Assembly (NCBI GenBank): GCA_025210265.1
Contig: JAOASD010000004.1
Coordinates: forward strand, 248,001-312,000
Source of the DNA: Pelagimonas sp.
GTDB taxonomy: Bacteria > Pseudomonadota > Alphaproteobacteria > Rhodobacterales > Rhodobacteraceae
Direction of reading: 5' to 3'
DNA length: 64,000 bases
Under the pieces are notes generated by a model that had not been told where the DNA came from, did no database searches, and worked only from the letters and a program-made list of their open reading frames with translations. The position numbers and the translations under genes were made by a program. Shown piece after piece: positions 43,162-52,106 of this stretch; the stretch's first letter is position 1; each line of letters starts with the position of its first letter.

Positions 43162-45398
43162 GCCCCACAGGCCGCGCCGCCTGGCATCCCGCCCAACCGT
43201 TCAGCGGCGACCCCATGGCCGATTGGCTGTCCGAGGTCGCCGCGCAGAGCCCCACCCCCTCGGCAGGCCCAGAGACCGCGCCGGGCCTGTGGCAGCCAAG
43301 CATTCTGTTTGTGCCGCCCCTGCGTGCGCAGGGCGGTCCGCTGACTCAGACAGATCGCATAGCGGTTCTGAAGGCCATTGCTGCGATTTTTGCGCTGAAT
43401 CCTGACGGGGATGTCGGGATGTCCATCAATGAGCACGATCTGTATTACTGGATCTACTCTGTCCTGCATTACCCGGATCAGACGTCGGAGCTGATTGTCT
43501 TTGTGCGCCGCAGCGAGGGCAGCTCTGGGCTGGAGGATGTGCAAACCGTGCTGGTGGCACTGCGGCTGCGCGTGTTAGAGGCCCTGTTCCCGGACAGTTC
43601 TCCAGAGCTGTCCTTTCGCGCGATCGGCCCCGGTCTGGACTCCGCAGGGGACGCGCTGCGTTTTGAAACCATCCAAGAGGCGCTGCGTTTCCGTCCCAGC
43701 GCGGCGCGCAGCCCGCTTGCGGATCTCTTTCGGAACGGGACGGATCTGGTGGCCGAGACCCACGGCCAGCAGACCTCTCCGACACAGCGGATGCTGATTT
43801 CTGCGGTGATTGATCACGGGATCCCCTCGACGCATCCAAGGTTCTCGTCGCAGCGCAAAGCGGGCCGGGTTCTGGCCCATTGGAAACAGGGGGCGGTGTC
43901 TGCGCCGGTGCAGAGCAGCGTCGGGCCGGGGGTTGTTGTCGGCAAAGAGGTCGATCCTCTGGCCAAGCAACAGGATAGCAGCCCGGTATTGAACCGTGAT
44001 ATTCAGAGCCCTGCGCCCTTCTTGCAATCTGGCGACAATCCACAGGCCTTTGCGGCGACCCATGGGGCTTTGGTTCTGGATCTCGCGGCGGGGCGTGCCC
44101 CCAGGGGCGATGATGCCGAGGCCGCGCCCTGGCATATTCTGGCGGTGGATCTACCGCCTCAGATCGTGCGCCAGACCAATGGCGCGCAGATTGATCTATA
44201 TGTGAAATCCGCGTTGAACTGGATTTTCTACAAGGCGCTGGATCATGTCGGCACCCATGATGTGTCGATTGTTCTGACCTATGCGTTTGGGGGCTATTCC
44301 GGGCGTCGGGACGGGCAGGGGCTGTTGGATTGTGATTTTCAGATCCGGCTGGAGCGTGGCGAGCTGGCGGCGATCTGTGTTGCGTCAGGGAATGGGTTTC
44401 TAGAGGATATTCACGCCGATCTGGGGCATGATCAGATCACCCAAGAGGCTCCGCTGGAACTTGTGGTGCCTCCGGCCAGCGCGGCGCCGACCTTTGTGCA
44501 GATCTGGCTGGATCAGGCCGAGGACCGGCTGCCCTTTGCGCTGCATTTCGGGCCACCCGGAGGCAAGGGGGCTGAGGTTCCTGAGCTGCCCGCGAACCAG
44601 GCTGCGGATCTGAAGATCGGGGATCGGCTGATTGCACGGGCCTATTATACGGTGGATCAACCCGCGCAGGCATTGCCGCTGGGGATGGAGGCCCGCCGGA
44701 TGGGGCGGCTGGTTCTGGCCATTATGCCAAGCGCGCGCAGCGAGGTGCTTCCTGTGGGGCGCTGGACAATGCGTGTTTCAGGCGAGGGTGTGCCCAGCCT
44801 GCCGGCCTGGATCGAACGCAGCGATGCGGTGGCGGGGTTTCCCAATGATCGCAAGCAGGCGCGGTTTGAACACCCCTCTCATCGGCCTGTCTGTGAAAAC
44901 GGACGCCCGGACGAAGAGCTCAGACAGGATGGGGTGATCCGCAGGGCGGGGACGTTGAATGATGTGGCCAATGCAACCGGGGTGATTGCGGTCGCCGCCT
45001 ATCGCGGATCCGGTGAACTGAAGCGTCCGGCGCTGTATTCCGCAGCCGGGGCGGGGTTTGTACCGCGTGTCCCCGATCTGTCCATGATCGCCGAGTTCAG
45101 CGACGCGCGCCGCAACCGCCTGGCCACGGGAACCAACAGCGCCACCCGGCGGGGTTTCAACGGCACCAGCGCGGCGGCGGCTTTGGCGGCGCGCGCGGTG
45201 GCGCGGATTTTGCTGGACGTCCCGGAGGGCGACACATTGCTGGATTTCAGAGGGATCAAGCAGTCCTTGATGGCCCGCACCCTGCCGGTTGCTGTGAACG
45301 GTGCAGGCTGTGGTCTGGATCGGGTCGCAGCACGTCATGGGGCAGGTGTTGTGGCCTATGAAGATCTGCATGAGGTCAGGCGCGCGCCCGAACGCTGA
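43158..45398 (+). CDS. Subtilisin-like (S8) serine peptidase, cytosolic type
   Basis: 746 residues. The catalytic triad can be read as D219 (MLISAVIDHGIPSTHP), H302 (AATHGALVLDLAAG) and S671 (RRGFNGTSAAAALAARAVAR), with oxyanion N412 (CVASGNGFLED). Spacing is wide, with 83 residues from Asp to His and about 370 from His to Ser. No signal peptide or prodomain is evident; the first 210 residues are unassigned. The gene is coupled to the PAP2 gene by an ATGA overlap. It may process the halogenation partners or another intracellular target; function is unknown. Confidence 0.82.
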   Translation: MSPTGRAAWHPAQPFSGDPMADWLSEVAAQSPTPSAGPETAPGLWQPSILFVPPLRAQGGPLTQTDRIAVLKAIAAIFALNPDGDVGMSINEHDLYYWIYSVLHYPDQTSELIVFVRRSEGSSGLEDVQTVLVALRLRVLEALFPDSSPELSFRAIGPGLDSAGDALRFETIQEALRFRPSAARSPLADLFRNGTDLVAETHGQQTSPTQRMLISAVIDHGIPSTHPRFSSQRKAGRVLAHWKQGAVSAPVQSSVGPGVVVGKEVDPLAKQQDSSPVLNRDIQSPAPFLQSGDNPQAFAATHGALVLDLAAGRAPRGDDAEAAPWHILAVDLPPQIVRQTNGAQIDLYVKSALNWIFYKALDHVGTHDVSIVLTYAFGGYSGRRDGQGLLDCDFQIRLERGELAAICVASGNGFLEDIHADLGHDQITQEAPLELVVPPASAAPTFVQIWLDQAEDRLPFALHFGPPGGKGAEVPELPANQAADLKIGDRLIARAYYTVDQPAQALPLGMEARRMGRLVLAIMPSARSEVLPVGRWTMRVSGEGVPSLPAWIERSDAVAGFPNDRKQARFEHPSHRPVCENGRPDEELRQDGVIRRAGTLNDVANATGVIAVAAYRGSGELKRPALYSAAGAGFVPRVPDLSMIAEFSDARRNRLATGTNSATRRGFNGTSAAAALAARAVARILLDVPEGDTLLDFRGIKQSLMARTLPVAVNGAGCGLDRVAARHGAGVVAYEDLHEVRRAPER

Positions 45399-45533
45399 CA
45401 GGCTTTGATCGCGCAGAAAGAGTTGCCCAAATAATGGGCAACCGATCAGCGCCCCCGGCAAAGATCGCGCGGCCCTGGCATATTCGCAGGGCAGCGGGTT
45501 GTGGCCTTCGGGGGCGCTGGGTAGCGTCTGGGT

Positions 45534-46325
45534 ATGACCAAAGGCCCAGATCTGCTGATTTTTTCCGACCTTGATGGAACGCTTCTGGACCATGACACCT
45601 ATCAATGGACTGCCGCGCTGCCTGCGCTTCGGGCGTTGCGCAGGATAAAGGCAGGTCTGGTTCTGGCCAGCAGCAAAACCGCCCCGGAAATCGCCGGACT
45701 CCGGGCGCAGATCGGGTTCGATGACTGGCCTGCCATTGTCGAGAATGGCGCGGGCCTGCTGCCTGCCGGGACACAGGCGATCCCCGAGGGCGGGCGCTAT
45801 CACGCAGTGCGGGCGGCGCTGGACCGGGTGCCGCCGCCGTTGCGCACGCAGTTCTGCGGGTTTGGCGATCTGGATTGCGCGACCCTTGCACAGCGCACCG
45901 GGCTGCCTGTGGCGCAGGCGGCGCTGGCGCAGCAGCGCGCCTTTTCCGAACCGGGCAGCTGGTCCGGGTCAGAGCAGGATCTGCACCGTTTTCTGGACCA
46001 TCTGGCGGCAGAGGGGATCATTGGCCAACGGGGCGGGCGCTTTGTGACGCTATCCTTTGGCGGCAACAAGGCCGACCAGGTGCGCAGCCTGACCCGGCAG
46101 TATCACCCGCGCCACAGCATTGCGCTGGGCGATGCCCCCAATGACATCAAAATGCTTGAGGCGGTGGATTATGCGGTGGTGGTGGCGAACCCGCACAGCC
46201 CGCCTTTGGCCCGGCTGAAAACCGAGCAAGCCGGTCGGGTGTATCGGACCACAGCCCCCGGACCGCAGGGCTGGAACGACGCTATTCTGACGCTGCTTTC
46301 GACATTGACGTTCAAAGGAACCTGA
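45534..46325 (+). CDS. HAD-type phosphatase, glucosyl/mannosyl-3-phosphoglycerate phosphatase family
   Basis: 263 residues. HAD motif I is D12-L-D14-G-T (FSDLDGTLLDHDTY), motif II LVLASSKTAPEIAGL and the C-terminal motif IALGDAPNDIKMLEAVDYAV. This is the Cof-type (IIB) subclass to which mannosyl- and glucosyl-3-phosphoglycerate phosphatases belong. The next gene, 5 bp on, is a GpgS-like glycosyltransferase, so the natural reaction is removal of the phosphate from glucosyl-3-phosphoglycerate to give glucosylglycerate, a compatible solute. Confidence 0.85.
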   Translation: MTKGPDLLIFSDLDGTLLDHDTYQWTAALPALRALRRIKAGLVLASSKTAPEIAGLRAQIGFDDWPAIVENGAGLLPAGTQAIPEGGRYHAVRAALDRVPPPLRTQFCGFGDLDCATLAQRTGLPVAQAALAQQRAFSEPGSWSGSEQDLHRFLDHLAAEGIIGQRGGRFVTLSFGGNKADQVRSLTRQYHPRHSIALGDAPNDIKMLEAVDYAVVVANPHSPPLARLKTEQAGRVYRTTAPGPQGWNDAILTLLSTLTFKGT

Positions 46326-46330
46326 CGACC

Positions 46331-47548
46331 ATGGCCGATTTTCACCAGAACGGGAATATCGCAACATTGCACAATCTGCGGACCCGGTCCCTGGACGAGC
46401 TCGAATACGAATTGGGCAGCTTTGCCCAAAGCCGCAAGATTTCGTTGATCCTGCCCTGTCTCTATTCCGAACTGGAAGGCGAGGCGATGCCGAACATCCT
46501 GTCGGAACTGGCCAAGGTCAGCTATCTGCACCGCGTCATCATCGGGCTGGATGCCGCAGACGAAGCACAGTTTCGCAAGGCCAAAGTCTTTTTCAAGGGG
46601 CTGAACCAGAACCATATCGTGATCTGGAATGACAGCCCCCGGATGCTGCAGCTGGGGGCGCGTCTGGCGGCGCTGGGGCTGGCTCCGGCCGAACAGGGTA
46701 AGGGCAAAAATGTCTGGTCTTCAATGGGCTATCTGATCGGCTGTGCCGATAGTGCGGTGATGGCGATCCATGATTGTGACATCCTGACCTATGACAAGGA
46801 AATGCTGGCCCGGCTGGTCTATCCTGTGGTGAACCCGGCGTTTCCCTATCAGGTGGCCAAGGGGTATTACCCTCGGATTGGCGGAGGCGGGTTGAACGGG
46901 CGGGTCACGCGGCTGTTGGTCAGCCCGCTTTTGATTGCCCTGAAACGGGTGATCGGGGATCGCGATTACATCGACTATCTGCGCAGCTTTCGCTACCCGC
47001 TCTCGGGGGAATTTGCCATGCGCACGGCGATCCTGCCGGACCTGCGGATCCCGTCGGATTGGGGGCTGGAAATCGGTGTCCTGTCCGAGGCCTGGCGCAA
47101 TCTGGCCCCCAAAGCCGTGTGCCAGGTGGATATTTCCGACGCCTATGACCACAAACATCAGGATCTGTCCCCCGAAGAGGCCGCGACCGGGCTGAACCGC
47201 ATGTCCACCGACATCTGCAAGGCGATCTTTCGCAAGCTCGCCGCCGATGGCACGGTGTTCACCACCAATGTGTTCCGCACGCTCAAAGCCACCTATTACC
47301 GCAGCGCGCTGGATCTGCTGGAAGCCTATTACAACGATGCCCGCCTGAACGGGCTGGAGCTGGACCGCCACAAAGAAGAACAGGCGATCGAGCTGTTCGC
47401 CGAAAACATCATGCGCGCCGGGCAGGTGTTTTTGGACAACCCCTATGAAACGCCCTTCATTTCCACCTGGAGCCGGGTGCACGCGGCCGATCCCGGTTTT
47501 CTTGCGGATCTGACCGCCGCCGCCCGCGCCGATGAGGCCGACTATTGA
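46331..47548 (+). CDS. Glucosyl-3-phosphoglycerate synthase-like glycosyltransferase (GT81 type)
   Basis: 405 residues. A GT-A fold is indicated by ISLILPCLYSELEGEAMPNI near the N-terminus, the metal-binding D148-C-D150 (MAIHDCDILTY) and PSDWGLEIGVLSEAWRN, matching the GpgS/MpgS-like group. It would move glucose from a nucleotide donor to 3-phosphoglycerate. It follows the HAD phosphatase in the same transcript. Opposite and convergent lies a GH13 enzyme that probably degrades the product. The exact sugar is inferred from the neighbours. Confidence 0.85.
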   Translation: MADFHQNGNIATLHNLRTRSLDELEYELGSFAQSRKISLILPCLYSELEGEAMPNILSELAKVSYLHRVIIGLDAADEAQFRKAKVFFKGLNQNHIVIWNDSPRMLQLGARLAALGLAPAEQGKGKNVWSSMGYLIGCADSAVMAIHDCDILTYDKEMLARLVYPVVNPAFPYQVAKGYYPRIGGGGLNGRVTRLLVSPLLIALKRVIGDRDYIDYLRSFRYPLSGEFAMRTAILPDLRIPSDWGLEIGVLSEAWRNLAPKAVCQVDISDAYDHKHQDLSPEEAATGLNRMSTDICKAIFRKLAADGTVFTTNVFRTLKATYYRSALDLLEAYYNDARLNGLELDRHKEEQAIELFAENIMRAGQVFLDNPYETPFISTWSRVHAADPGFLADLTAAARADEADY

Positions 47549-47590
47549 CGCCCACTGCGCGCCCCCCGGATCCTGTCCGGGGGCGTGTGG

Positions 47591-49339
47591 TCAGGCGCGG
47601 TTTGTGATCCAGCGACATTGATACGGCGCCAGCACCAGCGAGTCCCGGTCCATATCCACCGGTTCCTGGCTGAGCAGGTCAATCCAGACCTCGTCCTCGA
47701 TCAGGTTCATGGACAGATGCGGGATTTCGACGGTGTCGGCACTGACATTATGCAGGGCAAAGATGGATTGATGCCGGTCCAGGCTTTGCCGCCAGACGCC
47801 AAAGACCGGATCGTCCAGCGGGATGGTGAACTGGGTGGCATTGGGGTGAAAGGCAGGCTGGGCCTTGCGGATGCGCAGCCGGTCTGACAGCGCCGCCAGC
47901 ACCCGCGCCTGGGGCGTATCAGGATCATCCAGCAGCGCGTTCAGATCCGGGTAATGCCAGTTATGCCGGTTGATCGCCCGGTTCATGCCGCGCCGCGCGA
48001 CCTGGTCCAGATCATTGGGCGTGGCCAGAAGGGAATGGATGTAAAAGGCGGGGATGCCTTCTAGCGACATGGGAATGGTCTGCGAACACAGGAACCGGTC
48101 AAAATGATGCCCGTCCTCGCCTTTAAAGGTGCGGCGGGTGGCCTCGTAAAAGGTGGTGTTGATTTCATAGGGGGCTTCGCCGCCATCTGGCAAAGCGCGC
48201 ATGGACACCAGCCCGCCAATCTCGCGGATCGTGTCGATCATCTTGGCCTGTTCTTCTGTGGGCAGGATGCCTTCGACCGGGCGCATTCCGATGCCGTCAT
48301 GGCTGGCGGTGAAATTCAGATAAGCACAGCCCATGGGGGCCGGGGGCATCCCGCTTTGCCATTTGCGCAACCGGTCTGCGGACCCGGATTGCACCGCGTG
48401 CAGGATCAGCGGCGGCAGGGGGAAATTATAGATCATGTGGGCTTCGTCGCGGGTGCCGAAATAGCTCATGTTTTCGGCTTTGGGGACGTTGGTTTCGGTC
48501 AGCAGAATGATCTTTTCCGACGCGAAATCGCACAGCAAGCGCATCAGTTTCACCACCGCATGGGTCTGCGGCATATGGATCGAAGACGTGCCGATTTCCT
48601 TCCACAGAAAGGCCACTGCATCCAGCCGGATGATCCGCACCCCATTGTCCACATGCAGACGGATGATGCGCAGAAATTCCAGCAGCACCTCGGGGTTGCG
48701 GAAATCCAGGTCGATCTGGTCGTGACTGAAGGTACACCAGACATGGCGCGGCCCGGTGCTGGTCTGGACCTCTTGCAACAAAGGGGTGGTCCGGGGGCGC
48801 ACAACCTTTGACAGATCATCCTCTGGCGCGGCCTCAAAGAAAAAGCGGTCATAGGGTGGCTGGTTTTGCAGATAGGCCGTGAACCATGCGCCCTGGCTGG
48901 ACACGTGGTTCAGCACCAGATCGGACATCAGCTGGAAATCCCCGGCGATCCGGTTGATGTCCGGCCAGTCCCCCAGCTGCGCATTGACCGCGTTGAAATC
49001 GGTCACGGCAAATCCATCGTCGGATGTGAACGGAAAAAACGGCAGGATATGCACGCTGTTCACCACGCCTTTCAGGCGGCGCAGCAGAAAATCATGAAGC
49101 AGATCCAGAGGTTTATGCGCGCTGTCCTGGATGGAATGGCCATAGGTGATGACCAGCGCGTCCTTTTCGCTCCACTGGTTGTTGCCGGGGCGGCGCGCGC
49201 GTTTGCGTGGTGTCGTGCCATCGGGCCAAAAGGCGGCGATGATCTGCTTTTGCAGCTGGGCGGCATCCAGATCTGGATAGATCTGCGCGATCAGACGGGT
49301 CAATTTGGCGTCGAACGGGGGGAGGGCATCTGCGGTCAT
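47591..49339 (-). CDS. GH13_18-type phosphorylase, probable glucosylglycerate phosphorylase
   Basis: 582 residues. The alpha-amylase (GH13) motifs are present, with nucleophile D240 (RIIRLDAVAFLWKE), general acid E282 (IILLTETNVPKAEN) and FTASHDGIGMRPVEG. The overall sequence (HILPFFPFTSDDGFAVTDF, MSDLVLNHVS) is that of sucrose-phosphorylase relatives in GH13_18, in which glucosylglycerate phosphorylase belongs. Next to GpgS/GpgP it most likely splits glucosylglycerate with phosphate to glucose-1-phosphate and glycerate. No signal peptide, so it acts in the cytoplasm. Sucrose phosphorylase is the alternative. Confidence 0.82.
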   Translation of the reverse strand: MTADALPPFDAKLTRLIAQIYPDLDAAQLQKQIIAAFWPDGTTPRKRARRPGNNQWSEKDALVITYGHSIQDSAHKPLDLLHDFLLRRLKGVVNSVHILPFFPFTSDDGFAVTDFNAVNAQLGDWPDINRIAGDFQLMSDLVLNHVSSQGAWFTAYLQNQPPYDRFFFEAAPEDDLSKVVRPRTTPLLQEVQTSTGPRHVWCTFSHDQIDLDFRNPEVLLEFLRIIRLHVDNGVRIIRLDAVAFLWKEIGTSSIHMPQTHAVVKLMRLLCDFASEKIILLTETNVPKAENMSYFGTRDEAHMIYNFPLPPLILHAVQSGSADRLRKWQSGMPPAPMGCAYLNFTASHDGIGMRPVEGILPTEEQAKMIDTIREIGGLVSMRALPDGGEAPYEINTTFYEATRRTFKGEDGHHFDRFLCSQTIPMSLEGIPAFYIHSLLATPNDLDQVARRGMNRAINRHNWHYPDLNALLDDPDTPQARVLAALSDRLRIRKAQPAFHPNATQFTIPLDDPVFGVWRQSLDRHQSIFALHNVSADTVEIPHLSMNLIEDEVWIDLLSQEPVDMDRDSLVLAPYQCRWITNRA

Positions 49340-49474
49340 GGGATCAGACCTCAGCGCAAATCTGCCTGCGTCTCAAGGGGGCGGAGGCGGGTTGCCACGG
49401 CGGGGCCTGTTTGCCCCTGCATGGTGCCTTATTTTTGGGCGCAGAGTGCGGGTTTCGCAGTCTGGGCGAGGGGG

Positions 49475-50242
49475 CTAAGTGGTGCGGGCGATCACGATCT
49501 GTGTCTGGGCCTGTTCGCACAGGGCGACGCATTCTGCCGGAGGCCGCTTGTCGGTCACGAACATGTCCAGTTCCGCCAATGTGGCGATCTTGATCGGGGC
49601 CTTGCGGTCGAATTTGGACTCATCTGCCACCAGGATCACCTTGTCACTGCGGTCGATGATGGTCTGGCTGACCCCGACTTCGCGCATGTCGAAATCCAGC
49701 ACATCCCCGCCCGGATGCAGTGCCGAACAGCCGATCACCGCATAGTCAAAGCGAAAGCCCGACACGGATTCGCGCGCGATCGCACCGACCAGACCGCCAT
49801 CGGCCTTGCGCAGCGTACCGCCTGTGACCGCGACCTCCAGATCGGTATCGACGCTCAGCCGGTTGGCGATGTTCAGATTGTTGGTCACAACCAAAAGGCC
49901 TGTGTGACGGTGCAGTTCCGCGGCGACCGCTTCGGTTGTGGTGCCGATATTCAGAAAGACCGAACAGTCATTGGGGATGTGTTTCACGCATTCACGGGCG
50001 ATGTCGACCTTGGCCGGCTGGTTCAGTTCCTGCCGTTCCATATAGCCGATATTCATGGTGGTCGACGGCAGGATCGCCCCGCCATGCACGCGTTCCAGCT
50101 GGCCTGAATCGGCCAGTTCGGTCAGATCGCGCCGGATGGTCTGAGGGGTGACGCCGAAATAATCGACCAGCCGCTCGACCGTGACTTTGCCTTCACGGCG
50201 GGCGATCTCGATGATTTCGGGCTTTCGCAGCGTCTGTACCAT
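49475..50242 (-). CDS. glpR: DeoR-family glycerol regulator GlpR
   Basis: 255 residues. The N-terminal DeoR helix-turn-helix (EIIEIARREGKVTVERLVDY, VTPQTIRRDLTELADSGQLE) precedes a sugar-phosphate-binding DeoRC domain (FLNIGTTTEAVAAELHRH, ILVADESKFDRKAPIKIA). It is divergent from glpD-glpS..., the usual arrangement for the glycerol-3-phosphate-responsive repressor of alphaproteobacterial glycerol loci. Predicted binding sites with TGTTCG half-sites lie in the intergenic region. Confidence 0.92.
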   Translation of the reverse strand: MVQTLRKPEIIEIARREGKVTVERLVDYFGVTPQTIRRDLTELADSGQLERVHGGAILPSTTMNIGYMERQELNQPAKVDIARECVKHIPNDCSVFLNIGTTTEAVAAELHRHTGLLVVTNNLNIANRLSVDTDLEVAVTGGTLRKADGGLVGAIARESVSGFRFDYAVIGCSALHPGGDVLDFDMREVGVSQTIIDRSDKVILVADESKFDRKAPIKIATLAELDMFVTDKRPPAECVALCEQAQTQIVIARTT

Positions 50243-50308
50243 GGTCTCTCCTTGCCTTGGGTCAACATAGGCTTTTGCTGCGCTGAGGCAAAGATCGGCT
50301 TTCCTTTA

Positions 50309-50406
50309 ATGTTCGAATCGCGCGCACCTGTGTTCGTTTGGGCGCGAAAGCCGGTTAAAAAGCTGTTTGCAAACAGGGGTCTGCCTGAAAAAGAACATAA
50401 ACGAAA
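50309..50406. promoter_or_regulatory. glpR-glpD divergent promoter with candidate GlpR sites and a perfect palindrome
   Basis: TGTTCG-type half-sites occur as ATGTTCGAAT at 50309, TGTTCGTTTG at 50331 and GAACATAAACGAAA at 50393, resembling the DeoR/GlpR operator TATGTTCG-n-CGAACATA. Between them the perfect 14-bp palindrome CTGTTTGCAAACAG lies at 50363-50376 and is more like a LacI-type site. Confidence 0.5.
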
Positions 50407-50502
50407 AAAAATAGCTTCCATTTGTGCGCGCTTTCTGTTGGTAATGAGGCGCGTTCACAACGAGACGCAATGCGACCGAACGGGTCGCCGGGGAGGATAG
50501 CT

Positions 50503-52089
50503 ATGACACCTGAGTATGACCTCTTGGTCATCGGCGGCGGTATTAACGGCTGCGGGATCGCGCGGGATGCCGCGGGGCGGGGTATGAAGGTGTGCCTGAT
50601 CGAAATGAACGATCTGGGGGGCGCGACCTCGGCTGCGTCGACCAAGCTGTTTCACGGCGGGCTGCGCTATCTGGAATATTTCGAATTTCGACTGGTGCGC
50701 GAGGCGCTGATCGAACGCGAAGTCCTGCTGAAAGCGATGCCGCATATTTCATGGCCGATGCGCTTTGTGCTGCCCTATCACGGGGATATGCGGTTTGATT
50801 CCACCACGCCGACCTCTCGGTTGCTCAGCACGGTGATGCCGTGGATGCGCGGGCGCAGACCTGCCTGGCTGATCCGCCTTGGGTTGTTTTTATATGACAC
50901 GCTGGGCGGGCGTCAGATCCTGCCCGGCACCAAAAGCCTGTCTTTGACCGGAGCGCCCGAAGGCGCGGGGCTGCAGCCCAAATTCCGCAAGGCGTTTGAA
51001 TATTCAGACTGCTGGGTCGAAGATTCCCGTCTGGTTGTTTTGAACGCGCGGGATGCGCAGCAGCGCGGGGCCAAGATCCTGACGCGGGAAAAAGTCGTGT
51101 CGGCGGATGTTGTGGACGGGGTCTGGCATGTGACGTCGCAGGATGCGGCAAGCGGTGACACCACGCAGCGCACGGCGCGGATGGTTGTGAATGCGGCGGG
51201 CCCCTGGGTGGGGGATGTGCTGCGCGGCGCGCTTAAAAGCAACAGCTCGGCTGGGGTGCGGCTGGTGCGCGGCAGCCATATCATCACCAAAAAGCTGTTT
51301 GAGCATGACAAATGCTATTTCTTTCAGGGCAGCGACGGGCGGATCATCTTTGCCATCCCCTATGAAACCGACTTTACCCTGATTGGCACCACGGATGTTG
51401 AACACGCAGATGCGTCGGTCAAACCGGACTGCACCGACGAAGAGCGCGATTACCTGATCCGCTTTATCAACCAATATATCGCGCAACCGATTTCGGCAGA
51501 GGATGTGGTCTGGAAATATTCCGGTGTGCGTCCGCTGTATGATGACGGGGCCGATAGCGCGACGGCGGCGACGCGGGATTATGTGCTGAAGCTGGATACA
51601 TCGCGGGGCGCTGCGGCGCTGCATGTGTTTGGCGGCAAGATCACCACCTATCGCTGTCTTGCGGAAAGCGCGCTGGAGGAAATCGAAACCGTTCTGCCGG
51701 CGCTGGGCCGTCCCTGGACGGCAGGTGTGGCCATGCCCGGCGGGGATTTTCCGGTCGATGGTGTGCCTGCGCTGGTGGATCACATTCTGGCCAAATACCC
51801 GTTTATCGACCCCCGCCACGCGCGGCGTCTGGTGCGGGCCTACGGTACGGAAGCGGTTGATATTCTGGGAGAAGCTGATCAGAAAGAGGATCTTGGCCGC
51901 GCCTTTGGCGCATCGCTCAGCGAGGCCGAGGTCAACTGGCTTATGGATAAGGAATACGCACGGCGGGCCGACGATGTCGTTTGGCGCCGGAGCAAGCTGG
52001 GTCTTCGTATGACATCTGCTCAGATCGAAGACCTGGATGTTTGGATGCGCGCGCGGGCGGCTGCCCGGCCAAGCGCCGCAGCAGAATAA
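50503..52089 (+). CDS. glpD: Glycerol-3-phosphate dehydrogenase GlpD
   Basis: 528 residues from ATG 50503 with the site GGGGAGGATAGCT. The N-terminal FAD motif is DLLVIGGGINGCGIARDAAG, followed by SAASTKLFHGGLRYLEYFEF, typical of aerobic GlpD; the C-terminal DAO_C domain reads HARRLVRAYGTEAVDILGEA. It oxidises sn-glycerol-3-phosphate to dihydroxyacetone phosphate at the membrane and feeds electrons to quinone. First gene of the glpDSTPQUVK operon. Confidence 0.95.
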   Translation: MTPEYDLLVIGGGINGCGIARDAAGRGMKVCLIEMNDLGGATSAASTKLFHGGLRYLEYFEFRLVREALIEREVLLKAMPHISWPMRFVLPYHGDMRFDSTTPTSRLLSTVMPWMRGRRPAWLIRLGLFLYDTLGGRQILPGTKSLSLTGAPEGAGLQPKFRKAFEYSDCWVEDSRLVVLNARDAQQRGAKILTREKVVSADVVDGVWHVTSQDAASGDTTQRTARMVVNAAGPWVGDVLRGALKSNSSAGVRLVRGSHIITKKLFEHDKCYFFQGSDGRIIFAIPYETDFTLIGTTDVEHADASVKPDCTDEERDYLIRFINQYIAQPISAEDVVWKYSGVRPLYDDGADSATAATRDYVLKLDTSRGAAALHVFGGKITTYRCLAESALEEIETVLPALGRPWTAGVAMPGGDFPVDGVPALVDHILAKYPFIDPRHARRLVRAYGTEAVDILGEADQKEDLGRAFGASLSEAEVNWLMDKEYARRADDVVWRRSKLGLRMTSAQIEDLDVWMRARAAARPSAAAE

Positions 52090-52106
52090 GGGGAGGGGGC
52101 TGGCTT

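Noticed and set aside
45399-45533. Possible small gene between the subtilase and the HAD phosphatase
   Set aside because: No frame with a ribosome site is present in these 135 bases; they more likely hold the promoter of the glucosylglycerate genes.
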